Both the position numbers and the translations under genes were made by a program. A stretch of DNA of 64,000 nucleotides. Source: Nectonema munidae. Taxonomy: Eukaryota; Nematomorpha; Nectonematoida; Nectonematidae. Where the stretch lies: contig JAUIRK010000889.1 in assembly GCA_030549495.1 (NCBI GenBank), forward strand, positions 1-64,000, given 5' to 3'. Under the pieces are notes generated by a model. It worked only from the letters and a program-made list of their open reading frames with translations. It had not been told where the DNA came from and made no database searches. Shown one piece after another: positions 44,067 to 54,864 of the stretch; position 1 is the stretch's first letter; each line of letters begins with the position of its first letter.

Positions 44067-46628
44067 AAAAAGAAATATCAGGAAAAAAATAATCAATACG
44101 TAGATAGAGTTCAACTTATCTTTCGTTATTTCTTCACAGGAATCAGAATAGAGTGAGAGATATTTCGACTGTCTAACATGTCCAAACTCATTACCATATG
44201 ACTTCAGGCACTCATACATTCCTTCATTCTTGCAATCAAATGTGAACTCAAAAGTTTCGCTCCCATCTTGCACGAGTTTTCTACTATAATTTTTACTGAT
44301 GAAATAAAAAGCAGTGTTGTCATTTATGACTTTGTCTTTACCCGACTCGTCAAACAAAATGGTTTGACATCTCAACAAGATCTTTTCGTTAATTTCTACC
44401 CTTCCCTTCAATATTTCTATTTTGATGTCGTAAGGAATTACTTTTCTGGAACCTTTCAAAATTTCTCCACTTTCTGTTTCGCTATTGCAAGTATACACGC
44501 CCTGATCTTCCTTCTTGACATCATCGAAACTGAGTAGCATATTTCTAGAAACAGTTCGATTTAACCCTTCTTTGCTCCAATACATGCCTTGCCTTGTTTC
44601 ATAACATAAGAGGTCTATTTGAGAACCAATCATCACATACAATTCCTTCTTAAATGGCTTGATAGGTAGTGTTTTATCTTTAAGTGAAATTTTCTTTACA
44701 ACCAAGTGAAACTTAATGACATATATCGTGGGAAGCCCCGTCCATCCAACTTCTTCGTGTCTAAGAATATGGCAGTAGTAAAGCCCAGAAAACTTCTCAA
44801 TCATCTCCTTAATTCTCAAATTTTTTTCTCTTCCGAGTATCTTAGAACTTCCTTCTTTCACCCAATAAAACGCGTATGCATCTCCCTCGATTTCAGATTC
44901 TAAAGTTACATCGTCAAACATGGATACTTCTTTCTTGATTTCTTTATTATGCAGTTTGGGAGGGTGCAAAACTTTGATGTTATAGAAGAGGTCATAATTG
45001 CCACTTTCATAATTAAAATTGACTCTAAGTCTGCTATCTCTAAAAGATTCTAGAGAGAAGCAAGAAGAATTTATTTTTTTTATGTCGGACAAAGGCGCAC
45101 TAAATTCCCATGTGTATTTTCTTCCAAATGTAGGTTGTTCTATAATCATACAAAACACTTTTTTTTCATCTTTCCTGATAAGAATCGTTTCTTCAGTATA
45201 AGGATGCAGCACCGGCTTATTTATATCTTGCTTTCCTATAAAATATGCAGTTGACACTTTAAAATCCAGGGAATCTTTATTATACACAGTAAATCCTTTT
45301 ACTTCCTCTCCATTAAAATAATTTAAACTTTCTCTTATCTGTGGTATTATTCCCTTAAAAGAATTACTACATGACTCCGCGCTGCATATACGCATCTCTT
45401 TTCCATTATAATAATTAAGGTTCATTGTGACATTGTAATCATAAGTATCTTCTATATCATATAAGTAAAGTGCATCTACAACATTGTGTGCGGCTTTATT
45501 ACTCATATTTAAACTCAAAGCAGTTATTTCATTTTTTCTAATTTCCTGTTTATCCTGAAAAGAATTGATTTCTTTCAGTGACTTCCCCCAGTTGTCAACG
45601 ACCGGCAGCATAAAGTATTTTCTACCGTAAATGCGTGCGTCACAAATTTGAAATGTCGAATCTCTCGTAAGCGATATCTGAAAAACCATGGCGAAACATT
45701 TATTTTTAAACTCTTCTCCGTATTTTATGTGATAAAATGACTTGTACCGTGCCGTATTTTTGGTCAAATGAAAGCAATCTCGAGTATGATAGTCTATAGT
45801 GGGAGCTAAGTGCATGCGTAAATAAAAATCGTTCTTCGTTTGGCTTAAATTTTTATTTGAATAAAACACAAAGTCCGTTGCTTCAAAAAGCATGCGTTCT
45901 TTGTCTACCTTGTCTCTCATATCAAACATATAAGAACGTCCTTCCTTTTGACTACCGTCAATACAATTTTTTTTAAAGTCTGAAACCTTTTGATTTGAAG
46001 TACCATGGTCGTTAAAGGTTATAGGAGGACCTTCTGATCCATAACTTTCCAAAATATTTATTGCTATTTCTCCGTAAACGTTAACTTTCTTTACCTTAAA
46101 ATAAGACGTTTCTAGTTCCGTGGTTATGTAATATACCAAGTAATCTCCATTTTTTCCATCGCAATGCGCTTCGAACTTTTTATTGTGATCTTTAATAACA
46201 CCCCTATCACAGTAACTATTTAACTTAAAATCTTTATTCTCTAAAAAACCGCCGTCTTCTATATCTAAGAAAAAACCGACTCTAAATTCATAAATAAAAT
46301 GTCTAGCAAACTTCTCGTCCCAAAACAATACGGCTTTTTCCAAATAAACTGGTTCTTTGAGAGAGACTGCTAACCAAATTCCATAACCCCATTTACCATA
46401 CTTAATTGAAATGACATCCATTCCAACATATACACATTTGTTGTCCACCAATTCATAACCACTTTCACAATGGCACTCAAACTTGCCAAATGCTTCTTTT
46501 TTCAAGCATTGCGAATGTGGTGGACATCTATTAATTACGTCGCATTCTTCTATGCTGTATGCTGTCAAGAATAGGAGCAGCAGAATTTTTGCAATTATTA
46601 TTACGTATTTTTTTATCAAGGCACCCAT
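44064..46628 (-). CDS. Gene B: type I membrane protein with EGF, lectin-like and Ig-like domains
   Basis: One uninterrupted 854-residue frame. Residues 1-25 form a signal peptide (KYVIIIAKILLLLFLTAYS). Residues 29-65 are an EGF-like unit with six cysteines (CDVINRCPPHSQC..FECHCESGYELVDNKC). Residues 70-188 and about 215-337 each resemble the F5/8C or fucolectin beta-sandwich, ending ..YFKVKKVNVYGE and ..FQICDARIYGRKY. Residues 340-555 are of unknown fold. Three Ig-like domains follow: 560-640 (W589, C619, first cysteine lost), 658-730 (C675, W684, EDQGVYTC) and 738-828 (C754, NEGMYEC). Residues 841-854 are a hydrophobic membrane segment ending at TAG. It likely sits at the cell surface and binds carbohydrate or protein. 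The start is the only ATG opening the leader. Intronless, unlike its relative gene A. No named family recognised. Confidence 0.85.
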   Translation of the reverse strand: MGALIKKYVIIIAKILLLLFLTAYSIEECDVINRCPPHSQCLKKEAFGKFECHCESGYELVDNKCVYVGMDVISIKYGKWGYGIWLAVSLKEPVYLEKAVLFWDEKFARHFIYEFRVGFFLDIEDGGFLENKDFKLNSYCDRGVIKDHNKKFEAHCDGKNGDYLVYYITTELETSYFKVKKVNVYGEIAINILESYGSEGPPITFNDHGTSNQKVSDFKKNCIDGSQKEGRSYMFDMRDKVDKERMLFEATDFVFYSNKNLSQTKNDFYLRMHLAPTIDYHTRDCFHLTKNTARYKSFYHIKYGEEFKNKCFAMVFQISLTRDSTFQICDARIYGRKYFMLPVVDNWGKSLKEINSFQDKQEIRKNEITALSLNMSNKAAHNVVDALYLYDIEDTYDYNVTMNLNYYNGKEMRICSAESCSNSFKGIIPQIRESLNYFNGEEVKGFTVYNKDSLDFKVSTAYFIGKQDINKPVLHPYTEETILIRKDEKKVFCMIIEQPTFGRKYTWEFSAPLSDIKKINSSCFSLESFRDSRLRVNFNYESGNYDLFYNIKVLHPPKLHNKEIKKEVSMFDDVTLESEIEGDAYAFYWVKEGSSKILGREKNLRIKEMIEKFSGLYYCHILRHEEVGWTGLPTIYVIKFHLVVKKISLKDKTLPIKPFKKELYVMIGSQIDLLCYETRQGMYWSKEGLNRTVSRNMLLSFDDVKKEDQGVYTCNSETESGEILKGSRKVIPYDIKIEILKGRVEINEKILLRCQTILFDESGKDKVINDNTAFYFISKNYSRKLVQDGSETFEFTFDCKNEGMYECLKSYGNEFGHVRQSKYLSLYSDSCEEITKDKLNSIYVLIIFFLIFLF

Positions 46629-46710
46629 CGTGAATTGAAATATCTAAAAGTGAAGTATGAAAAACAAAGTATTGAACGTTGAAAGGCGAATATTCTTTCA
46701 GCCAATGAAA
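46628..46710 (-). promoter_or_regulatory. Gene B upstream region with inverted CCAAT box
   Basis: The minus strand carries ATTGGCTG (46699-46706) about 72 bp before the start codon, the same octamer found about 90 bp before gene A's start. An AATAAAAG sequence lies upstream of it; there is no strong TATA box at the expected place. CACTTTTAG shortly before the ATG could be a splice acceptor of a 5' UTR intron. Confidence 0.35.
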
Positions 46711-46805
46711 ATAACGATGCTTTTATTCTTAGTAATTTGCATAATATTACAGCGAATGATCAATAACCTATATATTGATTGTGTGAATGAACTTGATTGT
46801 GTGAA

Positions 46806-47060
46806 GAATGTCTGTTTGTGTGTGTGTGTGTCGTTAGAAGCACTTTCATTGGTTGAAATATAACTATTGACATAAATTCGCCCATTCATTTTAGAGATTA
46901 TCATTCAGCCGAAAAATACACAGAAAAGATACAACTATGCTAAAAATTAGTAATTCATCATCTCTATAAAAATAAGCTAACGTCTGTGTGTGTCTGTCGC
47001 TGGAAGCATTTTGATTGGTTGAAATTTTTATATGTTTTGTGTGTATTTTTATAGGGTGAT
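46806..47060 (+). repeat. Dispersed repeats related to GGCTAGCGTCCG (copies 3 and 4)
   Basis: Two near copies: TGTGTCGTTAGAAGCACTTT then CATTGGTTGAAATAT (46830-46862), and GCTAACGTCTGTGTGTGTCT then GTCGCTGGAAGCATTTTGAT and TGGTTGAAATTT (46975-47030). They parallel the copies at 21982 and 26458 but with GT-rich expansion. Confidence 0.5.
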
Positions 47061-47227
47061 GAGTTTGTGTGTGCGTTTAAAGCATTCTAATTTAAAATTT
47101 GGTTGAAAAACCTAATGGTATAAATTAGGTTAAAAAGATTGGTTGAAATACCTTTTGTATGTATTTTATATGGTGTAATAGAAAAATACACAGAAAAGGT
47201 ACAAATATTCTAAAAACTGATCACCAT

Positions 47228-47540
47228 ACCATATAACACTATTAGCAACTCAAAATACACACTACAAGAATTCTATGTTTCGAGCGTAGCCTAAACAATA
47301 AAAACTAGCCGGTCCCGTGGTCGTTTTGAGCGAAGCGAATTTGAATTAGCAACTCAATATACACACTACCCAGAATCCTATGTTTCGAGCGCAGCGAGAA
47401 ACACTGTTTCGATCGAAGCGAGAAACGACCACGGGACCGGCTAGTTATTTATATGTTTTCCACCACACCATATATCACCATTAGCAACTCATCAGACCAT
47501 ATAAAAAATACGCACTACCAAAGATCCTATGTTTTGAGAA
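47228..47540. repeat. Inverted repeat pair ACTAGCCGGTCCCGTGGTCG
   Basis: ACTAGCCGGTCCCGTGGTCG at 47303 is mirrored by CGACCACGGGACCGGCTAGT ending at 47445, making a perfect arm of about 23 bp. Between and around lie alternating TTTCGAGCG(T/C)AGC and GAGCGAAGCGA blocks and the phrase ATTAGCAACTCA with TACACACTAC. The same end occurs singly at 5228. It looks like two nested or head-to-head copies of one small element. Confidence 0.65.
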
Positions 47541-47929
47541 ACAAACACTATACCAAAGATCCTGTTTCTTTTTTTACTCCAACTTATTGTCTATAATGGT
47601 TTTACCTATGAAAAGGAGTACCACTCACAAACTAAATTTATTCTAAATAGTTTATAAATGTAGTTGATTTAATTTTTTTCCTAAAAGCTTTCTATACTCA
47701 TAAACGGAATTTGCACTTTGACTAAGTATTTGTATAATAAAAAGTTCATTCCTTAATTTCATTCAATGTTTCGTCTTTTGTATGAGTTGTATTTTTATTT
47801 TGCGTAGGAGTCGGGTCCGACTCCTTCTCAAAAGATTCTGCAGGCCCGTTTAACAACGAAAACTTGTCACACGAGACTTAAATTTATGTTTTTTTGGGGA
47901 AACAACAAAAGCCTTATCAAATATAAATG

Positions 47930-49340
47930 TAGATGATCTTGGTTTAAAAGACGGAGGGAGAGCCTTTTCAACCAACATTCAACGAATATAAACCGATTTA
48001 CTTTGGAATCAAAGTCCAGGATTTTAAAAAGTTCTTGGTTAAACATAGACTGTCGCTTGAATATTCAGTTGACAAAAATGATGCGTTGGGTTTGAAAAAC
48101 TGTGTGAAAAAATAGATATAGTTTTGACCTTTTCTATTCAGGCCCGTAACCAACATCATATCAAGGATATATACTTTTTTTAATTGAAACTTGCGAATTC
48201 ATAAAAATAATATTGCTTACAAATCCTCAAATTTTTGAAATTTTTTAGATACTATATAACATCTATTTTTGATGTTATGGTATTTCTGATAACCATCGAA
48301 TTGTCTTTGCGTGGTGATAATTAACCTTTGCAAAACTTAGAGGCAGATTCTGAAATTCAACCTAATGGACTTTTTTTAACTTATTTAAATACACAATGAT
48401 TTTGATGGAACAAACAATCGATTTAAAATTAGACACCCTTGCTTTCACTTTGTTGACTACTTTAGATAAACTGAAGATTAACTCAAACAGAATAATTGCC
48501 AAATAATGTTGAAAAACTTTAATTTTATCGAAAATTTTTAATATTTTGCTTTTAATGAAAAAAATGGAGTTCAAGCTATTATATTTCAAGAAAGTCAAAG
48601 AGATACCTTCTTTATATTCATTGCTTCAGTCTAACAAATTCATCTTGCTATAGTGAAGTCAATCTCAATTAATAAAGACGTTTCAAAAATGTTTTCTTCA
48701 TTCAACAAATGGTATATTTTGTGGGAAAATGTAATGTTAAAATCACTATAAAGGAAATGCTTTAAAAAAATTATTAGATCAACGAACTATTTATTCAAAT
48801 TTAGTGGTTAGAAGGATTAAGAAAAGGTTTCGTTTCAGGTGTTATATCAAGAAATTATTGAAAATTGTATAAAGGAATTGAAAACGAAGTTATACAAATT
48901 TTACTTATAATAAAATGTAGATTAGAATAGAATATCTGAAAGACAGATGTCTCTAATGACGTCTATTTTCATATTATGGCCAGAAAATAAAGACTTTTTG
49001 AAACTGGAGTATGGAAAAGCTTTAGAAGAGAAAGATTGAAATTGATGACAAATGAGAAAAAGTGAAATAATTGTGGTAAAGGCACTATTATTGAAAGATC
49101 ATCACAACTTTGCTGATGTTATAAAGATCTTATATCAAGATGAAGAAGCCTTACCAAATGTGCACAAATTATATGAAGATAACAATATGAATAAATATTT
49201 AAGAAAAAGTATAGATATTGTGATTTTTTTAGGTGCCTCAACTTTTGGTTTTAGAACATGATGTGAAAGATCTTTTTTTAACACTAAAAAGAATCTTCAC
49301 CAACCAAAAAGTTAGAAGACCGCACAAAAAGAAAAGAAAT
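47930..49340 (+). mobile_element. hAT-type relic (ZMYM1-like transposase), very degraded
   Basis: Readable pieces are GEPFQPTFNEYKPIYFGIKV, then WLEYS-like LSLEYSVDKNDALG (47960-48105), and, after about 0.9 kb of broken frame, HKLYEDNNMNKYLRKSIDIV then IFLGASTFGFRT (49052-49261). The first resembles the 'FQ..W...+.WLeYS..KDA.FC' start and the second the 'NR..L..I+..i.FLg+Qg.afRG' block of hAT transposases related to ZMYM1. Element ends were not found. Confidence 0.5.
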
Positions 49341-49477
49341 TTGATCCTTCTATCCAGTCTTGCAGAATACACTAACAACATTTCTCTTGAAAGTTTTTAA
49401 AAAACTTCTTTTATGCCACCTAAGTTTGGGCTGGTTTCCTGTATTTTCCACCCTCAAAATTTCCATCCTTACTAGAC

Positions 49478-51478
49478 AAGTGTTTTCCAAACTTTTTGAG
49501 ACCAACGCCCACCAAAGTTTCAAAAACTTTTCTAACGCTTCCTACTAAAAAATTAATACATAAAAATATTTTCATAAAAAATCTTTTATTTATTTAAAAA
49601 ATTAGATGTCTTTTCTTTTCGAATGCGATGAATGAGTTTGATGTATTTGGTTCTATGTTGCTGAGAAGGAGTCTTAAGTCGCTTCTCATTGCGATTTGCA
49701 AACGATTTCTTTGTATGCTGAGAAGCTGTGTTATTATAACACTGAAACTGCATTCAACCATATACATAGTAGTAAGAAAAGCAATGAAATAAAGCTTATT
49801 TTTTTGCATAATTTTGGAAATTTACAGGAATGCAAGGTTGAATCCATAAGGTTTGATATGATTGTTTGAAGAGAGGCTTCAACCTGAAGTCATACCAACT
49901 CTTCTTGCGTTTCACAATTAGTTTCATCTCTTGTATCATAAAGAAAAGGATTGATGAACGAGTCAGGTATTTTCATATTAATCATGCTATCTAAATGTCA
50001 TATTGTTGTGTAGAAGGGTCAAATGCTGACAATAAACAATGAGATTATCTATTGTAGGACAATTAAGAGGCAAATCTTTTTTGAGCATATTCACATTTGA
50101 AAATTGGGATAGCTTTCCACCACCAATATTTTGTGTGAAAAGTTAGTTTTTCAATGAATGCACAAATATCAGATTTTACGGCTTCAACGAATTTCCTCTT
50201 GTTAACCCGCGTACTTCGGTTTGTAAAAGCAGGCGATCAAACTTTTCATTTATTTCTTTGCAAATTTAATTAAATAATCGCGAGTTAAGAGAATTACATT
50301 TTATTTTGTTTACTCCTGATATAATGCTTTCAAGAGATTTATGAGGACGTTCATTCAAGTCTTTGCAACTAAGTGCTGTTGATGAATAACACAGTGAACC
50401 GTGAGACAATTGAGAACATATTTTTTTAAAATGCAAAGAAACCATTGTCTTCCCATTAAGACTGGGCTCTATTAGTTGAACAAGCAACAATATTACTCAA
50501 ATGAATTTCCTTCTCTTTGAAAAATGCATAAACTTTATTGAAAATTGATTCCCCTTTAGTGGCAGTTTCAAGTTCATCAGCAAAAAACACTTGTTAAACT
50601 TTTCCATGAATTATTACTAAGTGGAATTTTAATCCAAAATAGTTTTGGGAAAAAGATGATGCACTACAGAACTGAGAACTTCTTCTATAGCTGGTAAAAC
50701 AAGTTGTTCTCCAATTGAGTGAGGTTTCCCTGATTTAGCAATCAATTTTAAAATATTGTATGAACAAACAAACCCACCATAACCTTTTTGTGATTGATTT
50801 GTGGTGAAGGATAAAATTTCATTCCGGTTATTAAATTTATCAAGAAGTTTTTGAAATATGAAATTTTTTCATTTGCTTTTGTGAATGCATTTTGGTCAAA
50901 TGTTCGGAAAGCATGGATGGTTTCATTGCTTAATTTGCAAATACCATTTCGCAAAGCAAAAAAGCCAAACTTAAGATACTCAGCGTTACACTGTCGACAC
51001 TTTTCCTTTGAACTTTCGGCCATTTTGAAAATGAGAAAAACAAAGTTATAGCTTTGAACAAAGCAAATAGATTAACACAAAAGAAGTAAAAAAGATAAAT
51101 GATTAGAGCTCAAACGTGCTTACTATTTAACATAAATCACACAGAAAATACCTTCTTTTTGCTTTCAAAAAAGTAATTTGCTTTGCCATCTGTATCTGTT
51201 AATAACGTGCAAGTTATGTCCACGTGAGGCGAATAAAAAGGTCCGAGAAAATATCAAAAACATGTGGAGAGAAGTACACATCACACATAAGCTTTTGTGA
51301 AAGCTCTTCTATTTACACATGCTGAATGTATTATTCCGAGTTTCAATGTTCTCGTGAGCTTAAAAATAATTATATGGAAAATTGTACAGCGCCCCTTCGC
51401 ACGACTCTAACGCCCCTATCTCGAGCAAAACATTTGGCGCCGCCTAGGGGGCGCTACCGCCTAATTTGGGAAACACTG
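49478..51478 (-). mobile_element. hAT element (ZBED5-like transposase), degenerate
   Basis: Both ends are visible: AAGTGTTTTCCAAAC at 49478 and, on the other strand, CAGTGTTTCCCAAATTAGGC at 51478, with flanks TACTAGAC and ATTTAGAC (6 of 8 bases alike) as a worn target duplication. Minus-strand coding pieces: CRQCNAEYLKFGFFALRNGI (51000-50930), LIAKSGKPHSIGEQLVLPAI (near 50720), RVNKRKFVEAVKSDICAFIE (near 50190), and the C-terminal MRSDLRLLLSNIEPNTSNSF (49594-49809). The last is the hAT dimerisation region. Numerous stops and frame shifts. A second partial copy is at 56400-56830. Confidence 0.78.
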
Positions 51479-51683
51479 ATTTAGACCATTTATCTTTTAT
51501 CATTAATTAATTAATATCAACTATAATTTTACACATTATCATTAAACTACGATAATCTTTGAAGTTGAAAAAATATTAAGTTTTGAAAATAAATAACTAA
51601 ATGCTAATTTATTATGAAATTTTAAAGTGGGGAAAAATAGCAGTCATAGTTCTGGCCAATGCAACTTTCATAACATTAAGGAG

Positions 51684-51842
51684 GGTATGGGTAAGGTTGG
51701 TGGTTAGATACTGGGTTTCGATAACTTACGGTCTTGGGTTCGATCCCGCATCATAGCTCCTTTCTTCATAGTTCGATACAAACGGCGCAATTGTGCCTTT
51801 TCAATGAAAAACAATGCAGTACGTTTACCTGTACGGGACTTT
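51684..51842 (+). repeat. tRNA-derived SINE (family A, copy 1)
   Basis: Contains GGTGGTTAGATACTGGGTTT, CGATAACTTACGGTCTT and the perfect B box GGTTCGATCCC (51737-51747), followed by CATAGTTCGATAC and GGCGCAATTGTGCCTT. The copy at 57650-57800 has the same order with few differences. The tRNA-like head identifies it as a SINE transcribed by RNA polymerase III. Confidence 0.78.
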
Positions 51843-52416
51843 CTATTATTTTCTTTGCATAGCTCTGAGAACAAATAAAATTTGGTGACATTTGCTTTGT
51901 AATACACTTTATTGAGAAGATTTTTCAACTATTCAAGTATGGTTTAGAGAACAGCGCAATGAGTACCAATTACATTTGAAGAATTAGGGTTAACCAGAAT
52001 CTCATAACTATAAGAACAAGGAAATGGCAGAGCATGTCAATACACACTCCAAGTGCATGCTCAGGTTTATTACCATAAATATTTGAGAATATAAAAGTGA
52101 CCTCAAAGCGGAAGTAATGGTATCGCATATTAGTGTGTAAAGAAGAGCAGATATAGATTTAAAATTTGAGTATATCTCTAATTGATAGCCTTAATTCAGC
52201 TTCTTCCACTCGTGAGAATTACGTAATTAAAAATATTTGTAACACGATTTATTAAAATATAAGGTTTTCATTCACCACATTTAAAAGACATTTTGTGTGA
52301 CATGAAAATGATTTTGTACGCGCTTAAATGTATAAACGAGACTCCAAATATACATCCTTTATGATACTTCTGGTCAAAATTCAATATGATTAAACTTCTG
52401 TCTAAAAGAGTTGCAC

Positions 52417-52608
52417 TCATTTTAACTTGAATGACAACTTTGGTCTCTTTTTACTGAGCATGGCGCTATCATTGGACGACACAGTGTAGAATGAAGTTGA
52501 TGAATTCATCAAGTCGTATTCTTGTACCTTTTGTGCTTCTTCTTGAATTTTCATCATCTCTTCGGACCTTATGCGTTCGGCTTCAACGCGTCGAAAATTC
52601 TCTTCATC
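52417..52608 (-). CDS. Terminal exon of an unidentified host gene (coiled-coil, RPKLSFKLK end)
   Basis: The exon follows TTGCATTTTAG and is open for 63 codons to TGA at 52417-52419, in phase 0. It encodes DEENFRRVEAERIRSEEMMK then IQEEAQKVQEYDLMN, a charged coiled coil, a serine-rich stretch (SSTSFYTVSSNDSAM) and the end LSKKRPKLSFKLK. The final RPKLSF.LK recalls the C-terminus of the splicing factor ARGLU1 (RPKLSFSLK), but the rest does not match it, so I do not name it. Codon use and the charged repeat pattern look like a real nuclear protein. The preceding exons must lie to the right, between about 52.7 and 59.4 kb, but I could not identify any with confidence. Confidence 0.62.
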   Translation of the reverse strand, partial: DEENFRRVEAERIRSEEMMKIQEEAQKVQEYDLMNSSTSFYTVSSNDSAMLSKKRPKLSFKLK

Positions 52609-52741
52609 CTAAAATGCAAGGAGAAGCATTAGAACTGATTTTGAGATATGGAATAATAAGACGTTTTAATTACCCAACAATTAAAGCAGTTAGCACTTGG
52701 GTTCACTGAATTTTAGAAAAAACTTCCTATAAATAATAACC

Positions 52742-52812
52742 CTTGATGGCGCATGTAGTGGAGCATGCTGGACAAAATATTCAAAGGTTTCGGATTCAAA
52801 TCCCAATCGAGG
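52742..52812 (+). repeat. tRNA-derived SINE head (family C)
   Basis: CTTGATGGCGCATGTAGTGG, AGCATGCTGGAC and the B-box-like CGGATTCAAATCCC form a tRNA-like head of about 70 bp. No second copy was found in the window. Confidence 0.55.
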
Positions 52813-53299
52813 AAAATTATTTCTAGAAAAGCACTAGTTTTTTAACGTTGACTGTCTTGGTTGTTGACTAGATAAAACTGCTAGTATATTATAATGCATA
52901 AACTAACGACACACAAACGCATACTGCGCTAACACATTAATTAATATTAAGTTTGTATGAAATATAAATCAATATCCTCTTGCGGTTTACTTGTGGCAGT
53001 TGGATGCTTTAAGAATTTTGACGCTTCTTAGCAACGACGATGAAGTGGTGTTGGTGATTAAATAAAAAAATTATTATTATCAAAGGTTAATGCAGTAAAA
53101 GAATGAAATTGAGAATACCTGTATTTTGCAGACAAAAATAGGAAAGTGTGTGTGTGAAAAATTGAGTCATCTCCACAAATCAATGGATGAGATAACTGCT
53201 TTCTTAAAAGTGCGAGCCCTTTTATAGGCCGATTTTGAGGTGAATGCACTAGAAAAAAGAAAATTTGCATTTCATCTTGAATATTTGGAAGTTTTTGTT

Positions 53300-54840
53300 C
53301 TACTCAGCCATTTCTAGACAACGTATTTCGCTTTAAGAACATTTTGTCAGAAATTGGCATCACATACGGCATGAATTCAAAGGACTAAATACTATCTTCT
53401 TAAAAAGTTAATTATGTGACCAGAGTAAGATAGAAGCCTTACTTTTGAAAAAAATAGATCGTTCGTTACCTTTAAATTTATTCGAACATATAAAAATCGA
53501 CACTGAAAAGATAGGCCTTTCTTCACTGATATTTGTTTCCAACAATACTCAGAATGCTCAGGCGAAAGAAAATAGTTATTTATATTCTCGAAGATACTAC
53601 TCAACAAAATATTTATTGAAAAAAAATTTATAAACAATGGAAGAATTGAAATTTTCTGAATCATTCAAAATTCTATATCATTTTTTGAATAAGTAAATGA
53701 AAAAATCACTTATTTTTGAAAATAGTTTAAAGAAATCAATTCCAACGAAATTTGCTTTAGCAAAATAAGGTTTTTTAGAAAGTATGAAAAAGATTTAATT
53801 AAAGATAACTGTTCGTTATAAAGGATAGCATCTTATTTTCCGTTGAAAAATTTTTTTTACAATCTAATATAAAGTCTACTTTAGGGATCTTCATTTGAGA
53901 AGTTATCAAGAGTGGACTGATCTAGCTCAAACACTAAAACATTTGTTAACATTTCAGGCTTGAAGTATAACTTTCGTATTAAAATGAAGGAAAATAAGAA
54001 TGGCTATATTAGGTCTCCTCTAGTATAAAGCTTTTATAACAATTTTATATCAATGAATATTGTCAGACTCGCGCTAAAAAATTTCAACAAAGGTCACTTA
54101 ATCTTCAGTACGTTGTTTACATTTTATAACATTTGAAAACTTTAATTTTATCAAGTAAAGAAATTTTTTTTTAATAGCTATTCGCGAATGAATATTTTGA
54201 CAACCTATTCAGATTAAAAGGGAAAATACCCTATTTGTTTAATATTTGAGCAGAGATATTTTTATAATGTTCGATTGTTAATTTTGTAAGTAACACTGTA
54301 CATAATTAATTAATTGATTTTTTTTAAGAAAATTTGTTGATTATTATAATAAAAATATAATATCGAAACAAAATGTTTCAGTTGCTAAAAATGTACATCT
54401 ATTTATAAAAGCTGTCAGAATTTTATTTGTGGACAAAAATATTCAAAAAAACGCAATGATTTTCTTGTTCTCGTATACTATGATTTTTATGAATTATGTT
54501 TGTTTAAATAGTTTTTTTAATGATTTTGTGTTCTTAGACTTAAATAATTTTATGAAAAGTGATTAAACTACCAATTTTTGTATACTTATGATTCCTTACA
54601 AAATGTAAAAAATACAAGCGTTACCAAACCACCCTATAAGAGTTAACTACTTCAACGTTGACTTTTGCTGCTTATAAAAACTTAAAAATATCAAATAAAC
54701 TATCTCATTTTTATGCCTCTTATTATTTTGAAATTATTCTGAGAACAAACGGTTCCATTTTAAAATAGTGAAAATTGCTTTATTAGTTTATTTGTTTCCT
54801 TTCTCTCTTATGTTAATTATGTAGCAAATATTTTGTGTAA
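53300..54840. other. AT-rich DNA, nothing recognised
   Basis: Open frames here lack domains and conserved-looking composition. Candidate splice sites exist on the minus strand, but no exon chain could be built toward the terminal exon at 52.4 kb. Confidence 0.4.
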
Positions 54841-54864
54841 AAGGTAAGGTGCAGCGGGTGTACT

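Noticed and set aside
44268-45201. Plus-strand frames opposite gene B
   Set aside because: Shadows of the 854-codon frame.
53058-53270. Possible exon upstream of the 52.4 kb terminal exon (TTTTTTCTAG to ATACAG|GTATTC)
   Set aside because: The frame compatible with a phase-0 junction contains a stop; the open frame gives the wrong phase. The sequence has no recognisable domain.
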